A DNA stretch of 16,443 bases from Deltaproteobacteria bacterium (GTDB lineage: Bacteria; Myxococcota; Polyangia; Haliangiales; Haliangiaceae). Both the position numbers and the translations under genes were made by a program. The notes below the pieces were generated by a model, which saw only the letters and a program-made list of their open reading frames with translations, ran no database searches and had not been told where the DNA came from. Numbering within the stretch: position 1 is the stretch's first letter; each line of letters starts with the position of its first letter. Below are positions 15,252 through 16,443 of the stretch, one piece after another. Where the stretch lies: assembly GCA_018262455.1 (NCBI GenBank), contig JAGSPR010000105.1, positions 1 to 16,443 on the forward strand, given 5' to 3'.

Positions 15252-16443
15252 TCGGCCCCCCCCAGCCCGAGTCGATCGTCGTCGAGACCGCGCGCGCGGC
15301 GAGCTCACCCAGGCGGGCATCGTCGATGGCCTGCTCGAGGACGCGGGCCGCTTCTTCCGGCGCATGAAACCCCATCGAGTTCTCGGCCGCGATGAAGTCG
15401 AGCCGCCACTGCGCCTTGCGCTGCAGGGCGAGCGCCGGTGCGAGCTGCGCGGCGGTGGCGCCGCGGGCCTTGGCCGCGACGACAGCGTCGATCAGAGCGA
15501 CGATGGCGGCACCGCCCCGCTGCAGTTGGTCGTGGGTGCGGTCCTGGATGGTGGCGACGCGCGCCATCAGCTCGCCCTCCGGGACGCCGTGGCAGCGCAG
15601 GCAGGCGCGATTCATGTCGAGCAGCGGGCTGCGGACCCAGTGATCGCTGACCTTGGTCGCGCCCTGGGAGACGTCCGGCATGTGGCAGTCGGCGCACGCC
15701 ACGCCGATCCGCGCGTGCACGCCCTGGCTCCAGAGCTCGAACTCGGGGTGCTGCGCCTTGAGCACCAGGGCACCGGTCTCCGCGTGCTGGAAGTCGTAGA
15801 ACGGCGTGTCGTCGGAGCGCATGATCTGATCCCAGTACGCCTCGATCGCGTCGACGGACAGGCCCTGGCCCCACGGGTACGTCAGCGGCATCCTGGTCGA
15901 GCAGTAGTACTCGACGTGGCACTGGCCGCACACGAACGAGCGCATCTCGCCGTGGGTCGCGTCGGTGTTGGGATCGTAGCTGCCGCGGCGGCCGGCTTGC
16001 CGCCACGCGGCGATGCTCGAGAATGCGGGCACCGGCGCGCTCGACGCGGCGAGCGCGGCGATCCCGCGAAGGAATCCCGGGCGCGACACGCGGAGCGCCA
16101 TCGACGCCGGATCGTGGCAGTCGACGCAGCCGATCGGGTGAGCGTGCCCCGACGCGTGGAGCAGCTTGTTGGCGTCCTGGTAGGTCATCGCCCAGGTGGC
16201 GTCGAGGCCGGCGAACACGTCCCCATGGCCGAGCTTGCGGTACAGCGGCATCACCGACGCGTGGCAGTGCAAGCACGCCCCGGACTGCGGCACGGACAGG
16301 CGCCCGGTGGCCTCCTGGTCCGCCAGCATGTAGGCGTGGCCGCGCCGGTCGCGGTAGTCGATCGAGAACGAGTAGCCGAGGAACATGCGCTTGAGCCACG
16401 GGTCGCGCGCGAGCTTCTCCGCGGGCATCGCCTCGCTGCCGCC
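15202..16443 (-). CDS. nrfA: Ammonia-forming cytochrome c nitrite reductase (pentaheme), N-terminus beyond the right edge
   Basis: The minus frame is open to the last base, so the signal peptide and roughly the first 60-70 residues are missing; 413 residues are visible. All five heme sites are present: CLHCH (16261-16275), CVDCH (16114-16128), CGQCH (15916-15930), CADCH (15682-15696) and CLRCH (15589-15603). Active-site features of NrfA are kept: the arginine of RRGH, VEYY after the third heme site (calcium/catalytic Glu-Tyr), and KAQHPE with the catalytic histidine. HAPEE near the C-terminus is also conserved. The enzyme reduces nitrite to ammonium with six electrons in the periplasm. The first site is CXXCH, not the CXXCK of E. 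coli, as in a known clade of NrfA. The donor NrfH, if present, should lie just off the right edge. The gene end overlaps the PAS kinase by 50 bp and contains a C8/G8 run at 15256-15263. Confidence 0.95.
   Translation of the reverse strand, partial: GGSEAMPAEKLARDPWLKRMFLGYSFSIDYRDRRGHAYMLADQEATGRLSVPQSGACLHCHASVMPLYRKLGHGDVFAGLDATWAMTYQDANKLLHASGHAHPIGCVDCHDPASMALRVSRPGFLRGIAALAASSAPVPAFSSIAAWRQAGRRGSYDPNTDATHGEMRSFVCGQCHVEYYCSTRMPLTYPWGQGLSVDAIEAYWDQIMRSDDTPFYDFQHAETGALVLKAQHPEFELWSQGVHARIGVACADCHMPDVSQGATKVSDHWVRSPLLDMNRACLRCHGVPEGELMARVATIQDRTHDQLQRGGAAIVALIDAVVAAKARGATAAQLAPALALQRKAQWRLDFIAAENSMGFHAPEEAARVLEQAIDDARLGELAARAVSTTIDSGWGGPIRAMRDCLARRAGAGS

Noticed and set aside
16426..16428. 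ATG at 16428 as the NrfA start
   Set aside because: The frame is open to the window edge, and NrfA needs a signal peptide and more N-terminal sequence before this point.

Overview
The window is very GC-rich, with strong G/C preference at third codon positions and dense coding on both strands. The best reading is a chromosome segment from a myxobacterium (Myxococcota), probably of the Haliangium/Kofleriaceae type. This rests on three things: an N-terminal fragment of a Myxococcales-type sigma factor (TIGR03001-like), a zinc-finger/Ser-Thr kinase/TPR protein typical of these genomes, and orphan Cys-rich or SUMF1-type lipoproteins, one starting its mature part with CGRVGFD. The taxonomic call is inference from gene content; no marker gene is present.

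Layout. 1-372 (-): start of the sigma factor, cut by the left edge. 460-3201 (+): a divergent membrane Ser/Thr kinase with an anti-sigma-type HxxxCxxC zinc finger in front and a long TPR region behind. 3227-4498 (-): a Cys-rich orphan lipoprotein, convergent with the kinase. 4764-5702 (-) and 5789-6535 (-): an orphan membrane protein behind a CPBP intramembrane protease. 6712-10983 (+): a compact three-gene ABC export operon of ATPase, eight-helix FtsX-type permease and HlyD-type adaptor. 11171-11551 (+): a small acidic protein with a C-terminal membrane helix. 11575-11775 (-): a likely 66-residue orphan protein. 11776-12249: no convincing gene. 12250-13212 (+): a SUMF1-fold lipoprotein lacking the catalytic cysteines of formylglycine-generating enzyme. 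13380-15251 (+): a soluble three-PAS histidine kinase. 15202-16443 (-): most of a pentaheme nitrite reductase (NrfA), cut by the right edge and overlapping the kinase gene tail to tail.

How the genes may work together. The sigma factor and zinc-finger kinase share an 87-bp divergent control region and look like a signalling pair, with the kinase possibly doubling as a membrane anti-sigma factor. The ABC genes form one export system that would need an outer-membrane channel from elsewhere. NrfA reduces nitrite to ammonium in the periplasm; its electron donor (normally NrfH) would lie off the right edge. The PAS kinase is an orphan, and any link to nitrite respiration is only positional.

Several plus-strand genes have a TANNNT hexamer 12-17 nt before the start codon and no Shine-Dalgarno sequence, which suggests leaderless or near-leaderless transcripts. 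The unusual points are the kinase/sigma pair, the CXXCH catalytic heme site of NrfA, the overlap at the NrfA end with a C8 tract, and several orphan envelope proteins. I found no CRISPR array, tRNA, rRNA, insertion sequence or integrase.
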